Positions 1-8,926 of a DNA stretch of 64,000 bases are shown here, piece after piece. Below the pieces are notes generated by a model, which was not told where the DNA came from, made no database searches, and worked only from the letters and a program-made list of their open reading frames with translations. Location: contig CAVTEM010000012.1 of NCBI GenBank assembly GCA_963733845.1, positions 434,001 through 498,000 on the forward strand, given 5' to 3'. The first letter of the stretch is position 1; each line of letters starts with the position of its first letter. Made by a program: the position numbers and the translations under genes. The DNA comes from DATFQE01 sp963733845. GTDB lineage: Bacteria > Actinomycetota > Thermoleophilia > Gaiellales > Gaiellaceae.

Positions 1-43
1 TTGATGCGCGCCGTCGAGAGGAAGCCCCACGTGACCACGCCGC

Positions 44-49
44 TAGTCT
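44..49 (+). promoter_or_regulatory. -10-like hexamer of a leaderless start
   Basis: TAGTCT lies 7 bases before the GTG at 57. This spacing leaves no room for a Shine-Dalgarno site, and the transcript would begin at or next to the start codon. The same arrangement recurs at many genes in the window. Confidence 0.45.
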
Positions 50-56
50 CGCCAAG

Positions 57-559
57 GTGAGGATCCGGCGCGAGAACGAAGCGGACCACGCCGCGATCGC
101 GGAGGTGACGGCGGCCGCCTTCGGGCAGGAGGACGAGGCGCGCCTGGTCGAGGCAATCCGCGCCGCCGAGCAGTTCGTGCCCGAGTTGACGCTGGTCGCC
201 GAGGAGGACGGGCGGATCGTCGGGCACGTCATGTTCAGCTACTCGGCGCTCGAGGGCTCGGAGGCCGGACTGCTCCAGCTCTCGCCGTTGAGCGTCGCTC
301 CGGACCGCCAGGGCGCGGGCGTCGGCTCGGCGCTCACACGGGAGGCGCTCCGGCGCGCGGACGAGCGCGGCGAGCCGCTCGTGCTCGTGCTCGGACACCC
401 GACCTACTACCCTCGTTTCGGCTTCCGGCCGGCGTCGGACCCTGGGGCTGCTGGCGCCGAACCCGGAGTGGCCCGACGAGGCGTTCATGGCCGGCCCGTT
501 GTCCGCCTACGACCCGTCGCTGCGCGGGCGCGTCAGCGTTCGCGCCTGCGTTCGGCTGA
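57..559 (+). CDS. GNAT-family N-acetyltransferase, frameshifted
   Basis: Predicted acetyl-CoA-dependent N-acetyltransferase of the GNAT superfamily; the acceptor cannot be predicted. The first frame, from a GTG at 57 to about 440, has the acetyl-CoA loop VAPDRQGAGVGSAL and then GHPTYYPRFGFRPAS, a signature of YhbS-like members. The expected continuation (LAPNPEWPDEAFMAGPL) is found only in another frame between about 440 and 530. The natural C-terminus, ending FAPAFG and a TGA at 557-559, needs a second shift. The two single-base shifts leave the protein otherwise conserved, so I annotate one gene of about 167 residues. Whether it is a pseudogene or an assembly error cannot be decided from the sequence alone. 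The next damaged gene follows immediately. Confidence 0.75.
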
Positions 560-567
560 GCGGCTTC

Positions 568-1661
568 ATGCGCCGCCGGGCTCATCGTCGTCGCCTTGCT
601 CGCCGCCGTAGCGGTCGTCGCGGCAGCGGTCGTCGCCGCCACACGCGACGACCGCGATCCCGATGCTCAGCGGGCCTCCGAGACGCGATCGGCGACGGCC
701 CCGTGCTGCACGCGATCGTGCGCGAGCAGATCACGGGCGGCCAGCGCTACGACGTCGCGACCGGGCGGACCCGCCCCGTGACCAGCGAGTACGAGAGCTG
801 GATCGACCCCGAGCGCGACCGCCTCCACGCGGTCCAGCGGAGCGGCGGCGAGGTCGTCAGCGACGAGCTCACTGGCCTCGACGACTTCGGGCCGTCGCGA
901 CGACGACCGCCACGCTGGTCGCCGATTACCGACGGCGGCTCGAGGAGGGCGAGCTGCGTGTCGCGCGAACGGGCACGATCGGCGGCCGGAGGGTGCGACT
1001 GGCTCGCCTCGACTGACCGAGGACGGAGGGCATCCCGCCCTTCGAGGCCGCCGTCGACGCCGAGACGCGGCCGCCTCCTCCGTCTGCGGACGATCGCGCG
1101 CTACTTCCAGACGAGCCGCGACTTCGAGCAGCTCGAATCCGTCGACCGCGAGGACGCCGACTTCGCCGTCCGCTTCGGGCCCCGACCGCCCGTCCGCCAG
1201 ACCCGACCCGAAGGCCGCCGCGTGACCCCGGCGCGAGGCCGCCCGCGAAGCTCCGCGGAGCGCAGTGGGCGGGCGAGCGGGCCGGCGGCCTACCGCTTCG
1301 CGAGATGCGAGCCGCCGACTGGAGGGCTCGCTCCAACCGGGCGGTGAGGCCGACGGAGAGATCGTCACCGTCGCCTACGGCGACCGGCTCGGCCCGGTCA
1401 TCGATCCCGCCGTCGGCACCCCGAACGGGATCGAAGTCGTCCAGGCCGCCGACGACAGCGAGGCCCGCTGGTTCCTCCGGCCGACGCCGTCGCCGGCTGC
1501 GCCGCCGCCGCTCGGGGACGTTCGACCTGAGCGGCGAGTCCAGCCAGTCGGGTCAGTTCTTCGTCGCGTCGCTCCGCAAGCCCGGCGTCTGGATCCTCGT
1601 CCGCGCGCCCAGCCGGGAGCAACTGGTGGAGACGGTCCGCGCGCTGCGACCGATCAGCTGA
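568..1661 (+). pseudogene. Membrane-anchored or secreted protein of unknown function, heavily frameshifted
   Basis: I do not recognise a family. An N-terminal hydrophobic stretch rich in Val and Ala (GLIVVALLAAVAVVAAAVVA, about 578-640) looks like a signal anchor. Downstream, coherent protein-like sequence jumps between all three frames: a stretch with DGPVLHAIVREQITGGQRYD and WIDPERDRLHAV (about 690-880), ATLVADYRRRLEEGELRVAR (about 910-1015), IARYFQTSRDFEQLESVD (about 1090-1180) and a tail ending FVASLRKPGVWILVRA with a TGA at 1659-1661. At least four shifts are needed to read it as one protein; it could also be two adjacent genes. The stop overlaps the end of the opposite-strand HAD gene by 8 bp. 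Confidence 0.4.
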
Positions 1662-2248
1662 GGCCGGCCAGGACGTCCGTCGAGGTCTGTCGAAGCGCGT
1701 GTAGCGCACGCCGCTGCTCGTCGAGGTACGTCGGCGAGCGCGTCGCGGGCGAAGACCCGCGAGGCCGCCAGCGCCGCGCAGCGGTCGGAGTAGCCGTCGC
1801 CGACGTAGACGACCTCGCCGTCAGGAAGTGCCGCACGCTTGCAGCCCTCGCCGCACGTGTCGCAGACGGCGCCGTCGCGGAGCGACACCCGCCAGCCTTC
1901 GGGCCGCGGCTCGACGCGGTTGGCCAGCAGCTCCACGGACACGCCCTCGCGCTCGAGCACCGGCTCGATCAGCTCGTGGAAGGTGCCCGAGATGACGAGC
2001 GGCTCGTACCGCTCGACCAGCTCGTGGAAGCCCGGCCGAAGACGCGCTTCCGCCAGCACGAACTCGCGCACCTCCTCGTACGGCGCGGTCACGGTCGCGA
2101 ACTCGAGCGCGAGCAGCTCGTCGTGCGTGATCCCGTCGCCGACCGCCGGCACGCGGTCGTAGAGCGTCAGATCCCCGAATCGCTCCATCACCATCACACC
2201 GACGTCGCGCTCGGTGCACGTCCCGTCCCAGTCCAGGACGAGCTTCAG
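1654..2248 (-). CDS. HAD-family phosphatase, end frameshifted
   Basis: Small-molecule phosphatase of the haloacid dehalogenase superfamily, closest in look to phosphoserine phosphatase/MtnX-type enzymes. Motif I is DWDGTCTERD near the N-terminus (nucleophile and acid/base Asp), motif II is the Ser in VISGTF, and motif IV is GDGYSD. A short Cys pair (CDTCGEGC) sits in the cap region. The last 25 or so residues (YLDEQ ... VLAGLS, stop at 1654-1656) need a one-base correction near 1728. No ATG, GTG or TTG is available in frame; a CTG at 2248 directly after the hmgA stop is the most plausible start, so the two genes are likely translationally coupled. The substrate is unknown; the position suggests a role linked to the aromatic catabolism run. 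Confidence 0.7.
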
Positions 2249-2250
2249 GG

Positions 2251-3456
2251 CTAGAAGTGTGAGGTCGCGCCGGCCGGGTCCTCGTCGTACGTGTGCGGAG
2301 CGCCGGGCTCCTCGTACCACGAGTACGCGTACTTGCCGTCGTCGGTGTCCTTGGCCAGCTTCGACAGCTTGAGCGGGTGGAACGTGTCGCACATGACGGC
2401 GAGCTCGTGCGTCTCGGTCACGCCGAGCGACTTCTCCGCGAGGCCCGGCTGCGGCCCGTGCGGGAGCCCGGACGGGTGCAGGGTGATCGACCCGATCTCG
2501 ATCCCCTTGCGCGAGGAGAAGTTGCCCTCGACGTAATAGATCATCTCCTCGCTCTGCAGATTCGAGTGGTGGTAGGGGATCGGCACCGCCATCGGGTCGA
2601 AATCGAGCTTGCGCGGGCAGAACGAGCAGATGACGAAGTTGGGGCCGGCGAAGGTCTGGTGCGAGGGCGGGGGCATGTGGATGCGCCCGGTGATCGGCTC
2701 GAAGTCGTGGATCGAGAACGTCCACGGGTACAGGTAGCCGTCCCAGCCGACCACGTCGAACGGGTGGTAGTCGACGACGTAGTCCTGGTAGCCGTCCCGC
2801 ACGCGCACCTTGACGAGGAACTCGCCGCGCTCGCGGATCGTCTGCAGCTCGGTCGGCGGGTGGATGTCGCGGTGGTAGAAGGGCGCGTGCTCCATCAGCT
2901 GGCCGTACTCGTTGCGGTAGCGCTTCGGGATCTCGATCAGCCCCGGCGTCTCGAAGAGCAGGTAGCGCTGCGGGCCTGAGGGCTCGAACTTGTACGTCGT
3001 CCCGCGCGGGATGACGACGTAGTCGCCCTCCTTGTAGGGCACGTCCCCGAAGGTCGTGTGCAGCGTGCCCGACCCCTCGTGGACGAAGTAGACCTCGTCT
3101 CCCTCGCCGTTGCGGAAGAAGTAGTCCATCGTCTCCGCGGGCCGCACGAAGGAGATCTCGACATCGTTGTTCCACATCAGCAGCCGGCGGCCCGAGATCT
3201 CGTCACCTTCGGGCTCGAGCCCCCAGGTGGCGAAGTGCCGGTGCGCGTGGGCGTCCGGAACCCATTCCTCGCGCTCGATCGCCTCGAAGTCGCCCAGCTC
3301 CTTGACGCGGCAGGGCGAGGTGAGGTGGTACAGGATCGACTCGTTCCCGGTGAAGCCCTCGAGGCCCATGACCTCCTCGGTCAGGAGCGTCCCGTTCTCG
3401 CGGAACTGGACGTGGCGCTTGCGCGGAAGGTCGCCGAGGCGCTGGTAGAAGGGCAC
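2251..3456 (-). CDS. hmgA: Homogentisate 1,2-dioxygenase
   Basis: Cytosolic non-haem Fe(II) enzyme that opens the ring of homogentisate to maleylacetoacetate, the central step of tyrosine/phenylalanine breakdown. The 401-residue frame begins at a GTG (3456) giving MPFYQRLGDLPRKRH. By alignment with the human enzyme (His335, Glu341, His371) the iron ligands are His297 and Glu303 in PYHHSNLQSEE and His333 in LPHGP; both spacings (+6 and +30) are preserved. The gene is intact, unlike its upstream neighbours. The same strand carries hppD, which makes homogentisate, and an FAH-family hydrolase, so the pathway is clustered. The stop codon TAG abuts the HAD gene. Confidence 0.92.
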   Translation of the reverse strand: MPFYQRLGDLPRKRHVQFRENGTLLTEEVMGLEGFTGNESILYHLTSPCRVKELGDFEAIEREEWVPDAHAHRHFATWGLEPEGDEISGRRLLMWNNDVEISFVRPAETMDYFFRNGEGDEVYFVHEGSGTLHTTFGDVPYKEGDYVVIPRGTTYKFEPSGPQRYLLFETPGLIEIPKRYRNEYGQLMEHAPFYHRDIHPPTELQTIRERGEFLVKVRVRDGYQDYVVDYHPFDVVGWDGYLYPWTFSIHDFEPITGRIHMPPPSHQTFAGPNFVICSFCPRKLDFDPMAVPIPYHHSNLQSEEMIYYVEGNFSSRKGIEIGSITLHPSGLPHGPQPGLAEKSLGVTETHELAVMCDTFHPLKLSKLAKDTDDGKYAYSWYEEPGAPHTYDEDPAGATSHF

Positions 3457-3476
3457 GGCCGAGAGGATATCCGCGC

Positions 3477-4201
3477 CTACGCGGCGCGCGAGCTCGTCGT
3501 CAGCAGGCGGCAGCGGGCAGGCGTAGAAGACGACGTAGGCCCCGAGCAGGAAGCCGCTGAAGAAGGGTCGTGGCCGACGAGCGTGCGGATAGTCGATGCG
3601 GGTTCGTGAGCCCGTCGGCGAGCGTCCTGCCAGACGGGCCCGGGTCGGTGAAGACGTCCCAGGAGTTGAAGCGCTGGACGCGGCCGAGGAAGATGCCGAA
3701 CGAGCCGAGCCCGAGCACCAGCCCAGACCGCCGAGCCAGGCGGCCAGAGCGCCCCGAAGTGACGGCGCGCGACGGAGTGCACGAGGACGAGCGAGATCAG
3801 CCGAGGGCGAGCCCCGTGAACGCGGCCGTCGCGGCCAGGACACGTCGAACCAGAACGGGCGTCCGCGTGGAACTCCTGCACGTATTTCAGGTCGGTCACC
3901 AGGTAGGGCGCGTTCGGGAGGAAGAGCAGCCAGAGCGCGCACCGAGCGCGCGAGCGGCAAAGCGGCCGGCATCCGCGCCGGGCCCCGTCGTAGACCGCAG
4001 GGCGCAAGCAGGAGCGGGATCCACGCCAGGAACAGGTTCCAGATCAGCGTGCCGTAGCCTGGGCTGCCGGTCACGCTCATGCGGACGCAACCATCGCGGC
4101 GACCAGGAGCGAAAGGCCGCCAGCGACGGCGAGCACGGCCAGGCGCCGGCCGCTGGGCGAGCGAGGCGTACGGACATCGCTGCGAGATTAGCGGTCGACA
4201 T
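3477..4201 (-). CDS. DUF1361-family membrane protein, multiply frameshifted
   Basis: Recognised by scattered family signatures: GYGTLIWNLFLAWIPLLLA (about 4050-3995), LLFLPNAPYLVTDLKYVQEF (about 3940-3880), GIFLGRVQRFNSWDVFT (about 3690-3645) and a hydrophobic end FFSGFLLGAYVVFYACPL (about 3565-3500). These lie in different frames, so at least three single-base shifts separate them. The N-terminus is probably near 4177-4201, with a hydrophobic segment recovered by one further shift. DUF1361 proteins are multi-pass membrane proteins of unknown function. The gene sits between the FAH-family gene and hmgA, with no clear mechanistic link to the pathway. The exact C-terminus is uncertain; the frame carrying the end runs without a stop into hmgA. 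Confidence 0.55.
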
Positions 4202-4824
4202 GAGATTTCGCAGAGAGCCGAGTCTCGTCGACGGAGAGCTCGACGGCGCCGTCGGCGGAGCCGGTCTCCAGCGGGTCGGCCGCGATCACGTCGCCGGGCA
4301 GAGCCGCGTGTTGCGGGCGGCGTGCTCGACCAGCTCGTCCCAGTCGACGGTCGCCGACGCGCGCCGATGCGCTCGTCGGGCGTGACGACGATCGGGCCCG
4401 AGGCACGAGCGCGAAGTCGCGCGCCTTCGTGCCCTCCAGCTCCGGCGCCGTGAGGGCGTTCAGCAGCGTGAAGCCGCCGATCTCGCCCTCGCCGCCGACG
4501 ATCGCCGCGGGCCGGAGCTCGTACCGCAGCGACCGTGCTCGCGCCGGGCTGACGAATCTCGTCCTCGGGCCCGTGGATCGCGGCCGGGTTCGCGAAGGCG
4601 AAGTCGCCACCGTCGAAGAGCCGCACGGAGGGCGGGTGCAGGACCGGCGCGCGAAAGTCGACCTCGTCGAGCGGGTATTCGGCGTGCTCGCGGGCCTGAC
4701 CGCCGCCGCTGAAGAACGACTGGAGGGTCTGCGCGGCGAGCTGGATCACGCGCTCGCCCTCGATCCGTGCCGGCCAACCGCGCTCGAGGTGGCGGTCCTT
4801 CGGGCTGAACATGCAGAGCTTCAC
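4188..4824 (-). CDS. Fumarylacetoacetate hydrolase (FAH)-family protein, frameshifted
   Basis: Starts at a GTG (4824) as MKLCMFSPKDRHLERGWPAR, the usual opening of FAH-family proteins, and continues with FRAPVLHPPSVRLFDGGDFA. The core GEGEIGGFTLLNALTAPELE (about 4500-4440) and a tail with GDVIAADPLETG lie in other frames, so at least two or three single-base shifts interrupt it. The reconstructed length of about 210 residues is shorter than usual for the family (280-300), so a segment may also be missing. In the pathway, FAH enzymes cleave fumarylacetoacetate to fumarate and acetoacetate after homogentisate ring opening. The start overlaps the CDF stop in a GTGA. Confidence 0.65.
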
Positions 4825-6167
4825 GGCTCGGTGTGCACCACGACGTCGGCGACCGTCACGGCCGCGCGGATCCGCTCCTCGATCTGGCTCGCGCGGGCGT
4901 GCGCCTCCGCGAGGGACGACGACGCGTCGAGCGCGAGCGCGACGTAGACGACGAGCCCTTCGGGTGTCTCGACGAAGCGCAGCTCGCGGGGCGGCTTGCC
5001 CGTCGCCTCGAGCACGAGCCCGCGCACTGCGTCCGCCTCCTCGTCCGCGGCCGTGTGGCTGCCTTCCTCGGCGTCGCGGAGCGGCTCCAGATGCGTGAGC
5101 ACCGACACGACCTCGGGGAGCTCGTCGGCGATCGCCCGCTCGACCTGCGAGGCGACGTCGTGCGCCTGTTCGAGGGTGAGGTCGCCCGGGAGCTTGAGGT
5201 GAAGCGAGACCTCGTTCGCGTCGCCGAGGTTGACGACGCGCACGTTGTGCACCTCTCGCACGCGCGGCACGGTGAGCGCCGCCACGGACGCCCGCTCCCC
5301 GAGCGCCTCCTCCCGGGTCTCGGGCTCGACGTGGACGACCACGTCGCTCTCGGGCAGCGCCCGCTGGACCGCGTCCTCGACCGCGTCGGCAGCCGCGTGG
5401 CCCTGGCCGACCGCCGCTCCCGCGGGCACGCCGATCACGACGTCCATGAAGTGACGTCCGCCGGCCTGGCGCATCCGCAGCCGCTTCAGGTTCACCGGCG
5501 GCTCGAGCTCCTCGATCACGGCGCGGGCGGCAGCTGCGGCGTCCGCAGGGGCTCGATCCATCAGCACGTCGACGTTGCGCCGCATCAGGCGCGCGGCGGC
5601 GACGAGGACGAGCGCCGCCACGAAGAGCGCCGCGGCGGAGTCGGCCTTGGGGTAGCCCGCCGCCGCGAAGAGCAGGCCGACCAGGACTGCGAAAGAACCC
5701 GCCAGATCGCCTGCGAAGTGCAGCGCGTTCGCCTGGAAGGCAGCGCTGCGGTAGCGGCTCGCCGCACGCTGCGAGACGAGCGCCCGGCTGGCGTCGACCG
5801 CGATCACGATCGCGATCACCACGAACGCGTACCAGGTCGCGTCGACGGCGGGCTGGCCGCCGCCGACGAGGTGCCTGAGCGCGAGCCCGGCGATCACGAG
5901 GCTGACCCCGGCGAGGATCGCCGCCTCGGCCAGCGCCGCGAGATGCTCCGCCTTGCCGTGCCCGTACGGGTGCGCGCGGTCGGCGGGCCGCACCGCCACG
6001 CCCACGGCGAACAGCGTCAGCAGCGCGGCGACGAGGTCGGTCCCGGAGTGCGCAGCCTCCGAGACGAGCCCGAGACTGCCGCTCGCCAGGCCCGCGGCCA
6101 GCTTGAGCACGACGAGCGCGACCGCAGCCGCGACCGAGACGAGCGCGATGCGCCGCTGAGGAGTCAC
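4821..6167 (-). CDS. Cation diffusion facilitator (CDF) transporter with long cytosolic tail
   Basis: Inner-membrane metal/proton antiporter, probably exporting a divalent metal such as Zn(II). The transmembrane metal site is visible as His40 and Asp44 (AAHSGTD) in helix 2 and His150 and Asp154 (ALHFAGD) in helix 5. After about residue 200 there are roughly 240 soluble residues, much more than one dimerisation domain. I see three successive similar units, each beginning after a linker and ending in a strand like VVVHVEP, VLTHLEP or VVVHTEP, consistent with three ZT-dimer domains in tandem. The stop overlaps the FAH start (GTGA) and hppD ends 12 bases upstream, so it lies inside the tyrosine catabolic transcription unit. 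Iron or metal homeostasis for the dioxygenases is a possible link. Confidence 0.88.
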   Translation of the reverse strand: MTPQRRIALVSVAAAVALVVLKLAAGLASGSLGLVSEAAHSGTDLVAALLTLFAVGVAVRPADRAHPYGHGKAEHLAALAEAAILAGVSLVIAGLALRHLVGGGQPAVDATWYAFVVIAIVIAVDASRALVSQRAASRYRSAAFQANALHFAGDLAGSFAVLVGLLFAAAGYPKADSAAALFVAALVLVAAARLMRRNVDVLMDRAPADAAAAARAVIEELEPPVNLKRLRMRQAGGRHFMDVVIGVPAGAAVGQGHAAADAVEDAVQRALPESDVVVHVEPETREEALGERASVAALTVPRVREVHNVRVVNLGDANEVSLHLKLPGDLTLEQAHDVASQVERAIADELPEVVSVLTHLEPLRDAEEGSHTAADEEADAVRGLVLEATGKPPRELRFVETPEGLVVYVALALDASSSLAEAHARASQIEERIRAAVTVADVVVHTEP

Positions 6168-6179
6168 AGCGCCCCGGAG

Positions 6180-7280
6180 CTAGAGGTTGCCGCGGAGGGC
6201 CTGCTCGCGCTCGATCGACTCGAAGAGCGCCTTGAAGTTGCCCTCGCCGAAGGTGGTGGCGCCGTGGCGCTCGATCACCTCGAAGAACACCGTCGGCCGG
6301 TCCTGCGCGGTCTTCGTGAAGATCTGCAGCAGGTAGCCGTCCTCGTCGCGGTCGGCCAGGATCCGCAGCCGCTTGAGGTCGTCGTAGTCCTCGCCGATCT
6401 CGCCGACACGACCCTCGACCTCGTCGTAGTAGGCCTCGGGGGTGTCGAGGAAGAGCACACCGCGCTCCTTCAGGGCCGTCACGGTGCCGACGATGTCCTC
6501 GCTCTGCAGCGCGATGTGCTGCACGCCCGGGCCTGCGTTGAACTCCAGGTACTCCTCGATCTGGCTCTTCCGCTTTCCCTCCGCCGGCTCGTTGATCGGG
6601 AACTTGATCTTGCCGCTGCCGTCCGACATCACCTTCGACATCAGGGCCGAGTACTCGGTCTGAATCTGGTCGTCGCCGAAGTGGATGATGTTCGTCATCC
6701 CGAAGACGCGCTCGTAGAAGCCGACCCAGTGGTCCATGCGGCCCAGCTCGACGTTGCCGACGACGTGGTCGAGCGCCTTCAGGCCGACCCCCGTAGCCGG
6801 CTGGCCGTTCTCGACCGTCGACCGGTAGCCGGGCATGAACGCGCCGGCATAGGCGGCACGGTTGACGAACGTGTGGATCACGTCGCCATAGGTGCCGATC
6901 GAGGCGAGCTCGATCCGTCCGAACTCGTCCTCCACCCAGTGCGGCTCGCGGATGCCGCGCGCGCCGCGCTGAACCGCCTGGCGATAGGCCTCGCTCGCGC
7001 TCGGAACCTGCAGCGCGATGTCCCTGGCGCCGTCCCCGTGCCGGGCGACGAAGTGGGTGATCTCGCTGTCGACGCGTACGCCGCTCGTGAGCACAAGGCG
7101 GATCTCGCCCTGCTCGAGCACGTAGGACGCACGGTCGCGAACACCGGTTTCGGGACCCGCGTAGGCGGTCCGCGTGAAGCCGAACGCGTGCTCGTAGAAG
7201 TACGCGGCCTGCTTGGCGTTCCCGACCCAGAGCTCGAGGTGATCCCAGCCCTGGAGCGGCATGTAGTCCTGCGCGCTCAC
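6180..7280 (-). CDS. hppD: 4-hydroxyphenylpyruvate dioxygenase
   Basis: Fe(II)-dependent enzyme converting 4-hydroxyphenylpyruvate to homogentisate. The 366-residue protein has two vicinal-oxygen-chelate halves: an N-terminal structural half beginning WDHLELWVGN, and a catalytic half with iron ligands His172 (ALDHVVGN), His255 (GPGVQHIAL) and Glu334 (TVFFEVIER). Their spacing matches the Streptomyces enzyme. The GTG start at 7280 overlaps the upstream MFS stop (GTGA). Together with hmgA and an FAH-family gene on the same strand this forms a tyrosine degradation cluster; no tyrosine aminotransferase or maleylacetoacetate isomerase is in the window. Confidence 0.93.
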   Translation of the reverse strand: MSAQDYMPLQGWDHLELWVGNAKQAAYFYEHAFGFTRTAYAGPETGVRDRASYVLEQGEIRLVLTSGVRVDSEITHFVARHGDGARDIALQVPSASEAYRQAVQRGARGIREPHWVEDEFGRIELASIGTYGDVIHTFVNRAAYAGAFMPGYRSTVENGQPATGVGLKALDHVVGNVELGRMDHWVGFYERVFGMTNIIHFGDDQIQTEYSALMSKVMSDGSGKIKFPINEPAEGKRKSQIEEYLEFNAGPGVQHIALQSEDIVGTVTALKERGVLFLDTPEAYYDEVEGRVGEIGEDYDDLKRLRILADRDEDGYLLQIFTKTAQDRPTVFFEVIERHGATTFGEGNFKALFESIEREQALRGNL

Positions 7281-8813
7281 GTTCTCATCCTAACCCCGGT
7301 TCCGGGCTCCGGTTCGACCGGGACGGGGGTGCTTGCGTCATCGAACCCTCGCCGCAGCGGGACTTCCCGGATGCCCACGATCACGACGACGAGGAGGATC
7401 ACGCAGACGCCCGCGGCGGCGAGAAACGCCGGTTGCAGCGCAGCTGCGAGGTCGGCGCGCAACGCCGGCGAGAGCCCGTCGACGGTCTCGCCTTCGAGTT
7501 GCACACCCGTAGGCAGCCCCTGGTTCACGATCAAGCCCATGAAGGTCACGCCGAGCGTCGTCCCGATCGAGCGGCAGAACTGGGTCAAGGCGGTCGCGGA
7601 TCCCATCGAGTCCACGGGCACCGAGTTCTGCACGCCGACGACGAAGGCCTGCATCATCAGCCCCTGCCCGATGCCGGCGATCACCGAGTAGAGCGTCACC
7701 TGGCCGATCGACGTGGACGTGTCCATCGTGGAGAGCAGCACGAGCCCGATCCCGAGCACGACCGGGCCGACCACCGCGTTCGGCTTGTAGCGCCCGCTCC
7801 AGGAGATCCACTGCCCGGTGAGCATGGCCGTGGCGGCGATCGAGACCATGAACGGCGTCAGGACCGCGCCCGAGGACGTGGCCGACTCGCCCAGAACTCC
7901 CTGGACGAAGAGCGGCACGAACGCCACGACGCCGAACATCGCCATCGCGGTGAGGCCGACGCCGACGACGCCCGCGGCGACCGTGGGCCGGCGCAGGAGC
8001 TCGAACGGAATGATCGTCTCCCGGACACGACGCTCCACGACGGCGAACGCTGCGAGCAGCACCGCCGAGATGGCGAAGGTGCCGAGGACCTGCGGCGAGC
8101 CCCACGCGTACTCGTGGCCGCCCCAGCTGAGCGCCAGCAGCAGCGCGCCCGTGCCGCCGGCCAGCAGGGCTGCGCCGCGATAGTCGACGGAGTGCTGCCG
8201 CCGTTGCGCGCGGCGCGGCATCGTCAGCCAGATCAGCAGGAGCGCCACCAGCCCGACGGGGACGTTCACGAAGAAGATCCAGCGCCAGCTGGAGTTGTCC
8301 ACGATCACGCCGCCGAGCGCCGGGCCGGCGATCGAGCCGACCGCGAAGGTGGCCGCGACGAGCCCCTGCCAGCGACCGCGTGACCGCGGCGGCACGATGC
8401 GGCCGATCGTCGCGTGCGTGAGCGCGAAGAGCCCGCCCGCGCCGACGCCCTGCACCGCCCGGAACGCGATCAGCTCGGGCATCCCCCACGCCAGCCCGCA
8501 GAGCACCGAGCCGACCAGGAAGATCACGATCGCGAAGACGAACAGCGGCTTCGAGCCGTAGATGTCGCCGAGCTTCCCGTACAAGCGGCACCGTGACCGT
8601 CATCGCGAGCACGTACGCGGTGAAGGCCCACGAGTAGAGACCGAGACCGCCGAGGTCGGAGACGATCTGCGGCAGCGCGGTCGCGACGATCGTCTGGTCG
8701 AGCGAGGCGAGCAGCAGAGCTGCCATCAGGCCGGAGTAGATGGCGAGGATCCGCCCGAAGGTCAGGCGGTAGCCAGGCGGTTGGCGCCGCAGCCAGGCGC
8801 GGATCGCTGTCAC
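7277..8813 (-). CDS. MFS drug exporter, DHA2/EmrB-QacA type, one frameshift
   Basis: Fourteen-helix drug:H+ antiporter. The N-terminus (GTG at 8813) reads GLMAALLLASLDQTIVATAL, the helix-1 motif of DHA2 transporters. After VTVPL the frame is lost near 8580, and the conserved YGKLGDIYGSK loop continues in the next frame through to the stop at 7277. Removing one base near 8580 restores a protein of about 511 residues. Helix-5 motif C is present as VGSIAGPALGG. It overlaps hppD by 4 bp, so export of a pathway-related aromatic compound is possible but unproven. A leaderless -10-like element precedes the start. Confidence 0.85.
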
Positions 8814-8819
8814 CGTCTG

Positions 8820-8825
8820 AGCCTA
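8820..8825 (-). promoter_or_regulatory. -10-like hexamer, leaderless start of the MFS/hppD unit
   Basis: On the minus strand TAGGCT is followed by 6 bases and then the GTG at 8813. This would make the first gene of the catabolic run leaderless. Confidence 0.5.
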
Positions 8826-8914
8826 GCGACGCTCTCCCGTCGTTCCGGGCGGACCGGTCTCGCTACACGGCCGTGACCACGCCCGGCTTAGTTGTTCTGC
8901 CACCCCCGCGTTCC

Positions 8915-8920
8915 TAGACT
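8915..8920 (+). promoter_or_regulatory. -10-like hexamer, leaderless cyclase start
   Basis: TAGACT, then 6 bases, then the GTG at 8927. The paralogue at 51656 has the same layout (TAGCCT, 6 bases, GTG), which supports both starts. Confidence 0.55.
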
Positions 8921-8926
8921 CGGCGT

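Noticed and set aside
1..56. 3' end of an upstream gene
   Set aside because: A frame is open to a TGA at 58-60, but 60 bases give no recognisable protein, and the stretch holds a promoter-like TAGTCT for the acetyltransferase gene.
4833..7691. 952-codon plus-strand open frame
   Set aside because: It lies opposite the CDF transporter and hppD, whose motifs are certain. No domain is visible in it.
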